From assembly GCA_002205965.3 (NCBI GenBank), contig NADL03000633.1, positions 124,001 through 188,000 of the forward strand: a stretch of 64,000 bases of DNA. Direction: 5' to 3'. This document shows, piece by piece, positions 31,345 to 42,276 of this stretch. This stretch comes from Kappaphycus alvarezii. Taxonomy: Eukaryota; Rhodophyta; Florideophyceae; Gigartinales; Solieriaceae. Both the position numbers and the translations under genes were made by a program. Every line of letters starts with the position of its first letter. The first letter of the stretch is position 1. Under the pieces are notes generated by a model. That model searched no databases. It saw only the letters and a list, made by a program, of their open reading frames with translations, and was not told where the DNA came from.

Positions 31345-32950
31345 GTTATAACTTTCATCGGTACTTCCGAACAATTGTGACAAGTATAGCTACACAATAT
31401 ATCTTTCACTGACGCTCAACTTGACAATTCTATTTTCACTACAGTCGAAACTTCGGAACAAGATCTTCTGGAAATTACTGCTAAGATGTATTCTAAGCAT
31501 TTTCTGATCTTAATTTACTAAGCTGATGATCCTGAGCCTCTTCTCTCGAACGCAAATGGAGCGGAAAAAGCTGCATAAGCCGAAGCAGCTAAGTTGTGCT
31601 GCGAAGAAATGCTGGAAGCGTTGAAGGGAACTGGATTCACTGGTGAAACTCTCTGCATCGATTACACTGCAACGTTTCGCAAACACACAATCAAAGCCAT
31701 GCCGAAGCAGTTGGCGCAAATTTTGTTGCAATTTTGATCTCTCATGGTTTGAATGTGACACGTAGGCGTTTCTTTCCGAGAGCAATGGCTCTCTTTAAAT
31801 GCCTCTTACAGGAGAAGTTCGTTCCTTCTACAGCCGATGCGGGCCCTGAGAGCCAAATGCTTGGGTCTAGGATGGAGACGAGGATAGACAAAACTCCCCG
31901 AGTGAAAGATGCACTCAGTAACCGTAATGCCTCAGACAGTAATATCGTTACGGCACAACTTGGTCAAGAGAGAGCGGGCAGTTCCTATCGATATCAACTT
32001 ACATCTCCCCCACAAACCAAAGCCTATCAAGATGTTACCAACTGTGAAAATAGACAGGCACGCCAAATCACTGTTAAGTATAAAAATGGCTTTGCTACCC
32101 ACAAGGTAAGAGGACAAACCCTGGTCAGGCCAACCATCAGATCGAACTCAAAAGCACACAATACCGTCTCCGCAGGCCAATAACTTGGCATCAACGGCTT
32201 CATGAAAGCATATCAAGGCCGAGAGAAGTACAGTGGTCGATGTGATGAGGATCTGTCATCTGCCTTTCTTCTGTACAAGACTTTGTCCCACTTTGCCATC
32301 TTTTAGACGAGGAAAAATCTGAAGCACTTCCAGTCATGTTAATGGATGATACTCTGTAATTCTGCACTCTCTTATAACGTCCTGATGACGCGTTTGACGA
32401 GACTCGTAAGGAGTTATTGGACTTTTATACTAGTGAGGATCAAAAAAAACTTAAACATTTCAATGGAAGACTACGCACTTGTCAGACGCAATGAAGGACG
32501 ACCCTGACAGCAACGAAGCAGAAATATTCCGTACATTTCCATTCAAGCTATCTACACTTCAGAAGAAACTTTCTTTCAACTATCAGCACGATTTCCTACT
32601 TCGTGATCGACTGATTTTCTCCTGCGATATTGATCGAATCCAACAGTCACTTACGGATCTTATTTAGAGAACTGACCAGGAAACGACTAACAGGATTGCG
32701 ATGTTCCTTTCTCACGAAAAGAAATCTGCGAAATTTTACCTTACTGAGCACTTAGAAGGTCATGATGCGGCTTTTCACCGCCTCGGACGACAGTTTGGTG
32801 GTGGACCAAGGAGATTCTTTGGATCGAAAAGATCTTTTCGACCTCAAGGGCAAAATTGATCTCGACGACTGTCTTCTAGATGAATCAAAGGAGTAAAGGG
32901 CTGTTACGTCTGTGGAAAGGACCACAAGGCTCGAACTCGCCACTATTCTG
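31345..32950 (+). pseudogene. gag: Copia element B, gag remnant with zinc finger
   Basis: Broken plus frames. The best-kept part (32479-32667 and on) has the Gag-like segment FQLSTLQKKLSF-type helices and a Gly/Arg/Phe-rich stretch (RRFFGSKRSFRPQG), then GCYVCGKDHKARTRHYSEED near 32898-32957, a CX2C...H...H zinc-finger. This layout, basic linker then a zinc finger with final His, is that of copia Gag-Pol in fungi-like lineages. At least six stops interrupt it. Confidence 0.55.
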
Positions 32951-33137
32951 AAGAAGACCGCGCTGATATGCGGCGAATCAAAGCTTCCCACCCGTTCGCC
33001 GTGGATAATGTTGAAGACGTGGCGTATATCTTTGAGCAGTTGGATAAAGCTCTGGAGGACGATGAAACGGAAATAGAAGTCCAGTTCTCCGACCTGACGA
33101 AGATAATGCGCCATATCTTGCATCAAAAATACAACCC

Positions 33138-33518
33138 TTGCAAAGAGAAACGGAATTGTACCTGGAGAACTCCTCGTTTATATACGGTACAACATTTTCC
33201 ACAGACCTTCAAGCTGAAATGGCCGCTATGTCCTCAGTATTATCTATTGGAGTAGCCCCGCGTTTGAGGGAATTCTCATGGGTTCATGCGCAACAATTCT
33301 TTTTCATGTCGTACACACAGTATCGTGCTTATTGTGACGGGTGTAATGTTCCAATGAAAATCTACACCAACAAGGAACGTCCAATGTTTTGTATTGGTGG
33401 TACAATTAATGCAATTGATACTTTATTAGTCCCTATTCCTTTCAAGGATCTGAACTCGATTATTGATGTAATCTTCCAAATAATGAAGGATAACATTCCC
33501 TCATTACTCAGCATGTGA
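33138..33518 (+). pseudogene. Copia element B, protease-like region
   Basis: A 126-codon frame with YTQYRAYCDGCNVPMKIY and CIGGTINAIDTLLVPIPF, which resembles the region around the aspartic protease in copia elements of this kind (QYxAYC..., then F-x-I-G followed by I-P-I-P-F). The catalytic D-T-G itself has been lost; the corresponding segment upstream is out of frame. The next part of pol is missing (see the LTR fragment that follows). Confidence 0.5.
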
Positions 33519-33674
33519 CACGTGAAGGATAATGGATTAGATTACGGCATCCATGACGAAGTCGTGAAGTTCAAGAACGCCAAGCAGAAATTGACTACGG
33601 AAAATTACTTTCTCGTACACCTCTGGAAGACTTAGGACATATTAGCAATCTCGGCCTTAAAAAGTCTGACTATG

Positions 33675-33802
33675 GAATACTGGGACACCTGTCCTCTTAT
33701 CATGTTGATATGAGCACAATTGATTGGTCTGCTGCTAGTAAACTGCGTGATATATTTGCAGGACTGTAATAATGACCCGGAAAGACACTATAAGTTAAAT
33801 GC
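33675..33802 (+). repeat. LTR fragment inside copia B pol
   Basis: About 128 bp correspond to the first part of the copia B LTR (GGAATACTGGG, ATCATGTTGATATGAGCA, GATTGGTCTGCTGCTAGT, GACACTATA). It lies between the protease-like region and the RNase H region, where integrase and RT should be. This marks an internal deletion bridged by a piece of LTR. Confidence 0.65.
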
Positions 33803-34470
33803 TAAAGCGTTTAAAAGAGTCCACGCTGCTGCTCATTATATCAACAACTGCGTGCGCCCTGATATCTGCGCTGCAGTACAGACGGTAGCCCCTGGTTCTC
33901 AGAAACCGTCGAGGAATCAGATCAAGGGCTTGTGAAGCTGCAATTCGACATTTTTCTCTGAAGCTGAGCTCTGTTTGTCTAGTCCTATTCACAGATGCAT
34001 CATTTGCGAAGGCAGCGGATTTTAATTCTATATTAAAATACGTACTTTTGATGGTGGACGGAACAAGAAAGGCTATATTATACATTAAAGGAGCTCGCAT
34101 TGCAGAAGAGTCACTTGCTCTATGATAATTGTCGAGATTCATGCCGTTGTATACGTATTCCACCAAGCATATATGGTCAAGGGTATGGTTTCGTAAGTTT
34201 TGGGCCGCACTATTCCAATTGACAAATACATTGATTCCAGAACGTTATTCAACGTGGTTGGAAAAGAAGCGAAAACGTTGGAGAAGCGTTTAATAATTGA
34301 TGTCAGCGCTTTAAGAGAGAGACACCAAACGTAGAGAGATCCGAAGCCTTGCGTGGATACCAAGCATACAAAATATTGCTGATGCAATGACAAAAGCCCG
34401 TAAGTGGAACTTTCATTCTTTACGGGAGACTGCGACGACGAATCAATTTAGTGTCAATGCACAAGATTAG
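33803..34470 (+). pseudogene. Copia element B, RNase H and 3' end
   Basis: Readable across frames: FKRVHAAAHYINNCVRPDIC near 33805-33865 (the residue pattern of the copia RT-RNase H junction), LVLFTDASFAKAAD near 33980-34020 with the catalytic Asp, and SRTLFNVV-KEAKTLEKRLI near 34235-34300. The element's RNase H would be inactive because of stops. The copia B 3' LTR follows within 50 bp. Confidence 0.65.
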
Positions 34471-34515
34471 GTCAGCAAATTTAATGCAGCTGAATCAAAA
34501 ACGGAAAAGTCTGAA

Positions 34516-34840
34516 TGTGGAATACTGGGCCATCTGTGTTATTATCATGTTGATATGAGCATTATTGATTGATCTGCTGCTAGTTAACCTCGTGACATAG
34601 TTGCAAGACTGTGATCATGTCGCGATAAGACACTATACGTAAGATGCTTAATTGCATAAGGTCAAAAAACCGAAGACATCATTCATCAAGTAGTTCAACC
34701 TCATTCCTACATCTTATACGTCTGCGATCTCCGCGTCTGCAGTGCTACCAAACGTTCGGTCGTCCATATGGACCTTAGCGAAGCACTATGAACTACCGTG
34801 TAGACGCGCCGGTGGTTCTTGAACCAACTGCCGATTGATA
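34516..34840 (+). repeat. Copia element B, 3' LTR
   Basis: This is the partner of 31020-31344, 325 bp, starting TGTGGAATACTGGGCC and ending GATTGATA. I see no convincing target-site duplication on the flanks, in keeping with its age. Confidence 0.7.
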
Positions 34841-36139
34841 AGCATTGGAAACGTTATGGAATTTTTTTTATTTGGAAATGTTTATCCACCAGGTATCAAT
34901 TGAAAGGGGTGTTTTCGTTCGCTATTTCCGTCCCTCAAAGCGCATTCCTTTCTGTACCTTGATATTCAAGGTTATTGCGTCTGAAAATAGAAGAATTGAC
35001 TGAGAAGTCTCAAATTTGTCAATGTTGTTTTTTGGGGCTTCTGTAGGTTGCAGTTGTGTCTTTTGTTCTCGCTGGGATCCTCGCCACTTAATTGCGCAAA
35101 CAGAACGAAACTTGAACTGACAACACTCTTGTTCTGGATAAAGGTGAAAGGTCACGTGGGGGCGTATCCTAAAGTTGATTCTGAGTTGCGGGAGAAACTG
35201 AACTTTCCTCACCCAATTGTAGCAATCACTGTCCTACGAGGACTAGTATTTTGGTTGAATATTTGCCCGCTTGATTTTCGAGCCGCATAGCAGCTTGGCA
35301 GCAGCTCTCCTGTACATCTGCGCTTTATGTGTGAAGTTTGCTGATGAGGGAGAGAGAGCTGAGCTGGCCTCTCAATTTCTTAGAAAATCCGGCTTGCCAA
35401 AATTTATTTTTCTGTTGGCGGTAGTCATTCACCTTGTGAATGGAAACGAAGTGTAAATGATGAAAGCGTTCTGTGAAAGTTCACTTGCCAGGTCCCAGAG
35501 TTCGAGAAATTTTGATGCGATCCAAAAGAACTTTAACCCTTTATATAAGGATTGTGTTGAACGTATAGGTCAGTACCAGTGATCCCTTAAAGATTAACAA
35601 TGATTGAGGCAGAGGATCGCAAGGATCTTTTTCCCATCCTTTGTTCTGGTCACTTTGTTTACACTTCAATGTATTCAAGGAACAGTCGGTTACGACAGAA
35701 ACATACTCGCTTGAGAAGGATTAGAGAAGACACGAAGACTGATCTATGCACTCAATTGCCTTTATTCTAAGGATAAAAATTACTTGTAGGCACTGTTGGA
35801 CCCCTCTCTTCCTACTGCGAAGCGGGGGAAAGTAACATCGATCCAAAAGAAATGTTGGAATATATGGAAGGTAGATGTTAAGAGTTCTGGAGCTAGACTC
35901 ACAATTTTCGTGCGCCGTCCTCTTTTGCGGTGGAAGTTTACGGTGGAAGGGTTGGCGTTTCAAATGTCAATTACATTGACACGTCAAAGTTTAATTTGCC
36001 TTCAATCCACATTGCTAAGTGGACTCGCTCACGTGATGTTCTCCTAGAGCGAATGGTTTCCTTATGCCCAGAACCAACTAATGAGAATCTCATTAAAGCT
36101 CTGCGTCTCTACGGGCGCAGAGCTTGAAAATACGAAGCG
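34841..36139. other. Unassigned region
   Basis: Short frames on both strands without named motifs. The plus frame at 35048-35290 (80 codons) includes a hydrophobic segment. Parts of 35800-36130 may be the N-terminal portion of the RT remnant that follows, but no motif supports this. Confidence 0.3.
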
Positions 36140-37545
36140 ACTTCTTATGATAGAACCCAAGACATAAGCAATAATTATTATTGAAAGGATCTTGGAAATA
36201 AATATCTTGGAACTGACCGAATTCTAGCCTAAGGAGATGAACGGACTCTTTGCAGTTCCTAAGGTTAAAAATGCCAGCGCCAAATTCTAGACGATCTGCG
36301 AGGGATTTTGCACTTAAACCGCCCTTCTGATGGCGAGATGTCACACATAGGCCTTTTTACGCAGCTTGAAGCTGTCTCGGACAAGTTTTTGTATACCGGG
36401 ACGTTGGAGATTTATAACCATTAACATAGGCTGGCCTCACTGGAAAATCTCATGGACTGCTTCGAAATCCTGTGGGCCTTTGTGAATGATCGCCGGTATG
36501 GCCTTGATACAGAGTTTGCCTATGGGATGGTCGAATTCAGTGTTTGTTGTACATTCCATCCAAGGAGAACTGTTACCACAAGCCGGTATTGACCTTGGAC
36601 TCAAGATAATTGGTTCAAAGTGTAAGGAGACTCAAGCCGTTCGGTACTGTCGCTCTATTGAATATTTCCTCATAATTGGTCACAATCGGAAGAAAGTAGA
36701 AAAGATCTATCGAACTGCGTGGATAACCTTTGTGAAAATCAACTTGAACCCTCAGCCGAGTAAATTTGAAGCAACGAGTATAGGCACAAAGTCCATTCTC
36801 GGAACCTAATGAAAGTCGGACCGGCACTTGGAGTCCGATTGAGAGAAGATGACTGAACTCATATAGGAGACAAAGCAATTGAAAGTTTCGAAGATCAAAA
36901 ACTTTCTTTCTTATCGGAACTGGTTTATTTCACTCAGCCGTCCAGCATTTTGATTTTTACAGGATTTTTTTGAAGTATGTTACTCTGCTCAGGAAACGTA
37001 TGTCCTTACTCAGGATACCGGCACGGAGTTGCGGTTTTTGGCTGCATTGGCGCCTTTACTCCACTACGACATCAAGAAAGGCCTGGGCAAGTGCGCGATT
37101 GTCTCGTATGCCTCCTCTTGCGGGGGTATCATGTACGCGTCCTATATTGCTTGGCACCAGAATCAAGCTCAGGTTGTTTTGAAATTTTCCCAGAGTGTAC
37201 TCACTTCGTAGAATTCAGTCTTCGATTTAAGATAGAAGCTCAATGTGGATAGAACATTGAAGTGCCCTCAACATATCAATCTGCTGGAAGGAGAAACGTT
37301 TCGAACAGGCCTTCGCTGTCTCGCCCGACGGAAGGAAACTAAATTTAACTGAACGGCTATTCTGAACGATTCGCACGTCATTTATTATTTATTGGCTAAA
37401 GGCAGATCAAGCTCTCTTGGTTCAAGACGCATTGCTCAGAAGATTGAGACTGTTTCCCTTTCCTGCGTCATATGTCACAAAAATTTGGATTATGTCGGAA
37501 CAAAACACGGTAGATGACCCTTCGAAAAGATTTGAACTTTGCTCA
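36140..37545 (+). pseudogene. RT/RNase H remnant of an unplaced retroelement
   Basis: Across frames: HIGLFTQLEAVSDKF near 36344-36390, then LPMGWSNSVFVV near 36513-36550, the conserved LPMG[WF]S motif of RT motif B in DIRS-like and related groups, then IVSYASSCGGIMYA near 37100-37140 (RNase H first Asp strand, D changed to Y), and WIMSEQNTVDDPSKR near 37487-37530, matching the last RNase H motif (W-x-x-x-x-N-x-x-D-x-P-S-R). The order RT then RNase H is clear; the lineage (DIRS-like or other) is not, since no tyrosine recombinase or integrase is seen. Confidence 0.5.
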
Positions 37546-37689
37546 CTGCTGGACATGTTTCCAGCCAGCTATTCACACCAAGTCTAAGTTCCTAGTGTTG
37601 GTGCGGATCGGGATAGTCAGGTTCATCTCGATTCTCAGCTTTGACGCCTCTAGTTCTAGCTCTGGGTTTCTTGGATGCCTCGAGGCCGC

Positions 37690-38290
37690 AAAAATAAGAT
37701 GCGATTGATTTATCCATTGGTCTGTTCAAGACCTAACTTTCCTTAGCAACCGCTCATAACTATTGCTTTTAGTTATAAACCTAAGAAAAAAAAGAAGAAT
37801 AGGAATATCAGTGGAAACCTTGCAAGAAGAAGGAGAATTACATTTTTGGCGAAAACATTTTTCCGTGATCTTGTTGAAACGAATAGTCTTTCGCGCGGAA
37901 TATTTGAAGATGATTACGCCGCACTGGTGAAGATGAAGTAAACAAGACTTATCGGGAAAAAACAGGGCAGTTCTTCCGGCTCCCGCCCTGTTTTTGCCCG
38001 ATACGTAGATCTTCTGTAGTCATCTGCTTGCAAATTTACAATATGTAATATTTCACCTAGTGATAGTCGAGCTCACCTCAGATTCTCTGCGGTGACGCCC
38101 ACGGTGCCTCACGGCTTCAAAGAGAAGATGCGATTGACTAAACAATTGAATTTTCCAAGACTTGTCTTTGCCCTAGCAACCGTTCTCAGCTATTAAATAT
38201 AGTCGCATACCTTAGAAAAAAAGAAGAAGAAGACTGGTAGCGGAAAAATGACCAAGAAGATGATGAATAAAGTTTTGGCGAAAGTGTATT
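37690..38290 (+). repeat. Two diverged direct copies of a ~170-bp segment
   Basis: 37700-37870 and 38127-38285 share the series GCGATTGA...TTGCCCTAGCAACCG, a T/A-rich middle, CCTAAGAAAAAAAAGAAGAA and TTTTGGCGAAA. The segment between them contains the second copy of the 29281 repeat (37871-37985). This may be the tail of the RT remnant duplicated in tandem. Confidence 0.55.
37871..37985 (+). repeat. Dispersed repeat, copy 2
   Basis: This aligns with 29281-29395, as described there, and directly follows the Lys-rich direct-repeat segment. Confidence 0.55.
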
Positions 38291-40260
38291 TGGGGGATTT
38301 CAGGCTCTCTCTGTAGTTATTGATAGATTGGTCCAAATTCCCCTCTAGATATTGTCTTGTAAGGCCTTGTGCAGCAAATAATTTTTGAAGAAGTGGGCAC
38401 ATACTGTATCGGTCGGGCGTACTGCGGAAGCTTATGCCGCCCGCAGAATCCTTCCTCTGTTTGCGACTGGTATGCTTTGCTCTAGAAAGTGAGTTCCGTT
38501 CCCTGCTCCATGAACCGGAACGAGAACTCAACGGGTTATATGCACAGGTCAAGCATCTCGTGTCTAACCTCCAACGGTTCATCTGTCTACACAGTGTAAC
38601 TGTGTGGCGTAACTACGGGATCGGCCACGTGGTGGTGGTAATCATATGTGATCTTCTACGTCGCTTTAAAGCGTCCTAAGATAGCAATGCGTGGTTTGAA
38701 CCTCTCCGTGAGGGACCTTTTGTTCGCAAGATTTGACGACTTAAGGTCGGAGTTTTACTAGACTCCGTCTCATCCCTTCCATGAAAAGAAACTGCGCAAA
38801 GACAGTCGACTGTTTCGGGATCATCTAATGCTCTGTAGACACTGAGGCCAGGGGAATAGATGAAAAGACCCCCCAGTCTACTTACTCGCTCGATGTGTTG
38901 AAAAGACTGCGTGTCGTTCCGCCGTCGATCCAGAGCATACGCTCCATAGGTTACGTGCAACACAGCAAGCCTGATATCTGCCCTCGTGTCGGCTATATGG
39001 GGACAGTTATGGGTACTCGATGTTTCTGTACGTAGTTACACTTTATCCAGTACATCATTTCGGGTTACTACCAACCATATTTTCCAAACAGTAAGTGAAC
39101 CAAAAATTTTCCCCTGCAGTTGCAAATACAATTTAAACAGAAAAGGTTGCAAAGTTTGTGCAACGTGAGCACGCTGGGTTCCCTGGCCATACCGAGTAGA
39201 CTATTACCAAGTTTGGCAGAGGAGATAAACGAACTTCAGTGCTATCTATTGGGGAAGAGTATAAATACAGTCATTTGTGCTCTACACGACCGATATAATA
39301 TGTCCAAAGAGTTCCAAGTCTTGCTCTGAGTAATGTGTCAGGATGTGGCAAGACTTTTCATATCATTAGCTAGGAGCACTATTTGCAGTATTAGCGTGTC
39401 TAGTAGGGCACGAACTTAGTGTCGACGTGTGGCACTGAGTAACTATTAAATAGATTACGCAAACATCGTTTCGTGAGGACTTCACTATTTCTTCACGAAA
39501 TATTGGTGATAAGAATTCTATGACGTGAAGTCTGCCACAAGATACTATGCAGTCACGAGACTTTCAACCCACCCATCTCGCCGCAGCAGTCCAAACAACA
39601 AGACCACATTCCCTCTCTGTCGTCTCCAGCCCGTCACACCAAATGGCTGTCCCTTCGTCGCTTAGCTCTATGCCTACTCCAGCGCAGAAGCCACTCAAAT
39701 GCTCCATCGTCGTATTTTATCCAACAACCCATTCTACACTACAGTCGATACATCCACAATGCTTCGAACATCTGTCATCAAACTAATCTTATTTCCAGCA
39801 CCTCGTTCGAAGAAGTTTTCCAGACTTATCAGATCAGCTTTCCTTACGAAAATTACGATTTCTAAAGCAATATATTGTTACCCTTTGTATTATAACCTCG
39901 CCATATGGGGCTGTGTAATCTCTCGAAATCGTTACAGTACTTCATCTTTACTTGCTACATGTATTGTGCTAAGTAGACTTGCAACACTATATCGCTAGAT
40001 TGATCGGGAAGTAATGTTCCTCAAACACGCCTCTCACTTAAGCTAAATCCTTTGGAAGGGAGTTAATTTCTTTCTTGATGAACATGAGAATCTCATCACA
40101 GGACACTTTCATGCAAATTAAATACAAAACAATGCAGCTAAATGGTCTAACACCGAAAGACAGAAACCGGGAGGTCTCAAAAATTGCATTGGGTATATTG
40201 AAGAAACGTTATTGAGGATAGCGCGTCCTGATGACGATGACTTGCAGAATGTCGTATATA
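38291..40260. other. Unassigned region, probably including a transposase 5' part
   Basis: Short frames only. From about 40130 the plus strand has fragments (a GYIEE-like segment near 40185) that could belong to the N-terminal half of the DDE transposase that becomes recognisable at 40268, but they are broken by stops. Confidence 0.3.
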
Positions 40261-40267
40261 ATGGTCA

Positions 40268-40732
40268 AAAAATGGCTCACGTACTCAAGCTTATGACCCA
40301 GATGGTATTGTACTTTATTTTAAAGGTCCTGTGGAGGGTCTTAGACATGACTTGACACTCTATTCTAGGCCTGAAATAAAGAAGCAGTTAAAATCTACTT
40401 CGGTCTGCAAAAATATTCAGTACTGCATCTACAGCGACAGTGGCTACAACCAAAGACCATATCTACACGTTCAATTCCAAGGTTCTCATTTGAACGAAGA
40501 CCAGTCGGCTTTTAACGATGCGATGTCTGATGGAAGGATCAAAGTAGACTGGATATTCAAGAAATTGATCGTTTACTGGATCACTTTTGAGTTCAGGAGA
40601 AAACTACGTGTTATTCAAGCTCCAATCGGTTCCCTGTACTTTGCCGCCATTCTCCTTACCAACATCCGGACATTCCTGTACGGCAATCAAATCGCGACAA
40701 ACTTTCAGTGCGCTCCGCCCTGGCTCTCTTAG
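40268..40732 (+). pseudogene. DDE_4-type transposase, C-terminal half
   Basis: A 155-codon frame with DPDGIVLYFKGPVEGLRHD, then SDSGYNQRP, DQSAFNDAMSDGRIKVDWIF and LLTNIRTFLYGNQIATNF. This is the series of the nuclear DDE superfamily 4 transposases: D-G-x-I...G-P-x-E-G-x-x-H-D, a second Asp in [GS]D-[SA]-x-Y, and a R-I-x-V-[ED]-W block with the last catalytic acid. That last acid is Asp here where Glu is usual. The N-terminal half is broken. A Lys-rich partner gene lies downstream in convergent orientation. Confidence 0.75.
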
Positions 40733-40811
40733 TACCTCCGTTCACGTGGGTAAGTTTGCATTTAATGAGCCTTGGTCAGCGGCGAGCGCAAATTCCGCAG
40801 TGAGTGGAAGC

Positions 40812-40853
40812 AAAGCGACGAGCTGCGAAGCGACGAGCTGCGAAGCGACGCGT
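40812..40853. repeat. Short tandem repeat of AGCGACGAGCTGCGA
   Basis: Nearly three copies of a 15-bp unit; in the plus frames it gives ATSCEATSCEA or RSDELRSDELRSD. It lies between the transposase and its partner gene. Confidence 0.8.
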
Positions 40854-41094
40854 TTCAGCTCGCCGCTGAGCAAGGTCCATTATCAAAAGTGTCTGAAATC
40901 AAAGCACTCTTATGCCAACCGAATTCCTTTGGGGAGCAACCGAAAAACACGATGTGGACGTCTGAAACCCCCTTATGACATCCATCATCATTTGGGACTT
41001 TTGAATATACAGTTTCTGGGCTTCCGCACGCTCTCAGTGGCGTTCTTTTCGGTCAAGTGACTTCTCTTTTGAGCCGCTTCAAACCGTTCTCGCT

Positions 41095-41640
41095 CTACTT
41101 TAACCTCTCTTCCTCTAGCTGTAGCCTTCTCGCATACCTTAGCTCCAAAGCAGCCGTAAAAGACGCTTTTTCATCGTCAGCCGTTATCAAAGCAAACGAT
41201 CGACTCGTTTTTGCATTCCTAGTCGGTGGTGAACCTTGAACTTCTGACCCGCTGTCACTGTTATCTGAGTCCTTTCGACGTGTAGTACGCTGACGAATAA
41301 AGGCATCGAGACGTTCCTTCTTGAGTTCATTTTTTTCTTTATTTTTCTTCTTATGTTCCCACGTTCTGATGAGATCATCGCGACCTTGCTTCATTAAAAT
41401 CAGAAGTTCCTCTAGTTCATCCATTTCTCCACCAACACCGCTCAAGTTGGCGTCACCCGCATCGTTTTTGTCAAAGCGTTCCTACAGAGGTTTGTACTTG
41501 TATTCTACTGCTTTCCAGGTAACTACATGCTTGACGTGTTCGTAACTATTTATTTTTGCTGCAAATATTTCAAAATGCTTTCGGGTTTTACTATTTAGTG
41601 CAATATTGGTTTCAGCTGCGGCAATCTCCCGAGTGATGAT
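41095..41640 (-). CDS. Coiled-coil partner protein of the DDE_4 transposon
   Basis: A minus-strand frame of 116 codons from 41445, extended upstream in the same gene by KHFEIFAAKINSYEHVKHV near 41585 and a TWKAVEYKYK segment, with one stop near 41490. The TWKxVxxxYK pattern is that of SANT/Myb-like DNA-binding partners of these transposons; after it come a Met-Asp-Glu-Leu-Glu-Glu-Leu-Leu segment, a Lys/Glu-rich helix (KKKNKEKNELKKERLDAFI), a Ser/Asp-rich stretch, and a Leu/Arg/Glu coiled coil. In the family such proteins help to bind terminal repeats and bring in the transposase. The convergent arrangement supports the pairing. Confidence 0.55.
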
Positions 41641-42090
41641 AAAGTTACGGTTTTTTGAACCACACCTCGTCCTGGGCCTTTTTGATGGTTTGTTGAAGGG
41701 CTTGGAGGGATCACTGGAACTTTCTGAGGTCTACATGGGAGGAGTCTGTGAGAGGTGAGATTGTGCAAGGGCTGGATCTGGCGTATCGGCGCATGGCGGA
41801 GGTTGGGGTTGCATGCTCGCCGAGGTTTATGGTGGATAGCATAGCAATGGCGTGCAATCTTCCTAACGGTTTCAAGCTCACATGAATTCACTATTGGGAC
41901 ATTCTTCAAGAACTCAGAATCGTGGGACTCCAATATTTTGGTTGACACGACGCATAGTGGCATATATGTGGCGAGTTTTTTCTCACGATGACTGCAATTT
42001 TTTCTTGCGTAAAGTCCCTATTATGTGATGTGCTTTGGAACATAGGCTAGCCTATTTTTCAATCATTGAAACACCCCAATTTCCCCCCTA
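41641..42090. other. 5' part of the partner gene and spacer
   Basis: Minus-strand frames to about 41963 have basic and Pro-rich composition and may hold the decayed N-terminus of the partner protein. I see no terminal inverted repeat. Confidence 0.3.
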
Positions 42091-42276
42091 TTAGGACATC
42101 TCCACCGGCGCTTTGAGCAAATGAGAAAATAGGCAAACGTGGTTCCCTTTTACTGGTCGGTGTAATTTTGCCACTTTGCAAATTTGCCTCAAGAGTGAGC
42201 TCCCTCACCGTTTCACGAAAAGCAAACTACCGTACCAACCAAATGGACCTTTAAATACTCCTGAAGGACAAGGTCA
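42091..42276 (+). mobile_element. Putative left end of a Harbinger element
   Basis: A block starting GGACATCTCCACCGGCGC, with a mirror-like later part (GCAAATTTGCCTCAAGAGTG), precedes the transposase gene. A start like GACATCTCCACC is common at the ends of PIF/Harbinger and hAT-like elements. I could not find its reverse complement to the right of the partner gene, so the call is weak. Confidence 0.35.

Noticed and set aside
39547-39998. Two overlapping plus frames as a possible host gene
   Set aside because: Composition is Ser/Pro/His-rich with no conserved motif and the frames overlap in different phases.
40812-40853. Possible CRISPR-like or regulatory array
   Set aside because: Three directly adjoining 15-bp units without spacers are a simple tandem repeat.
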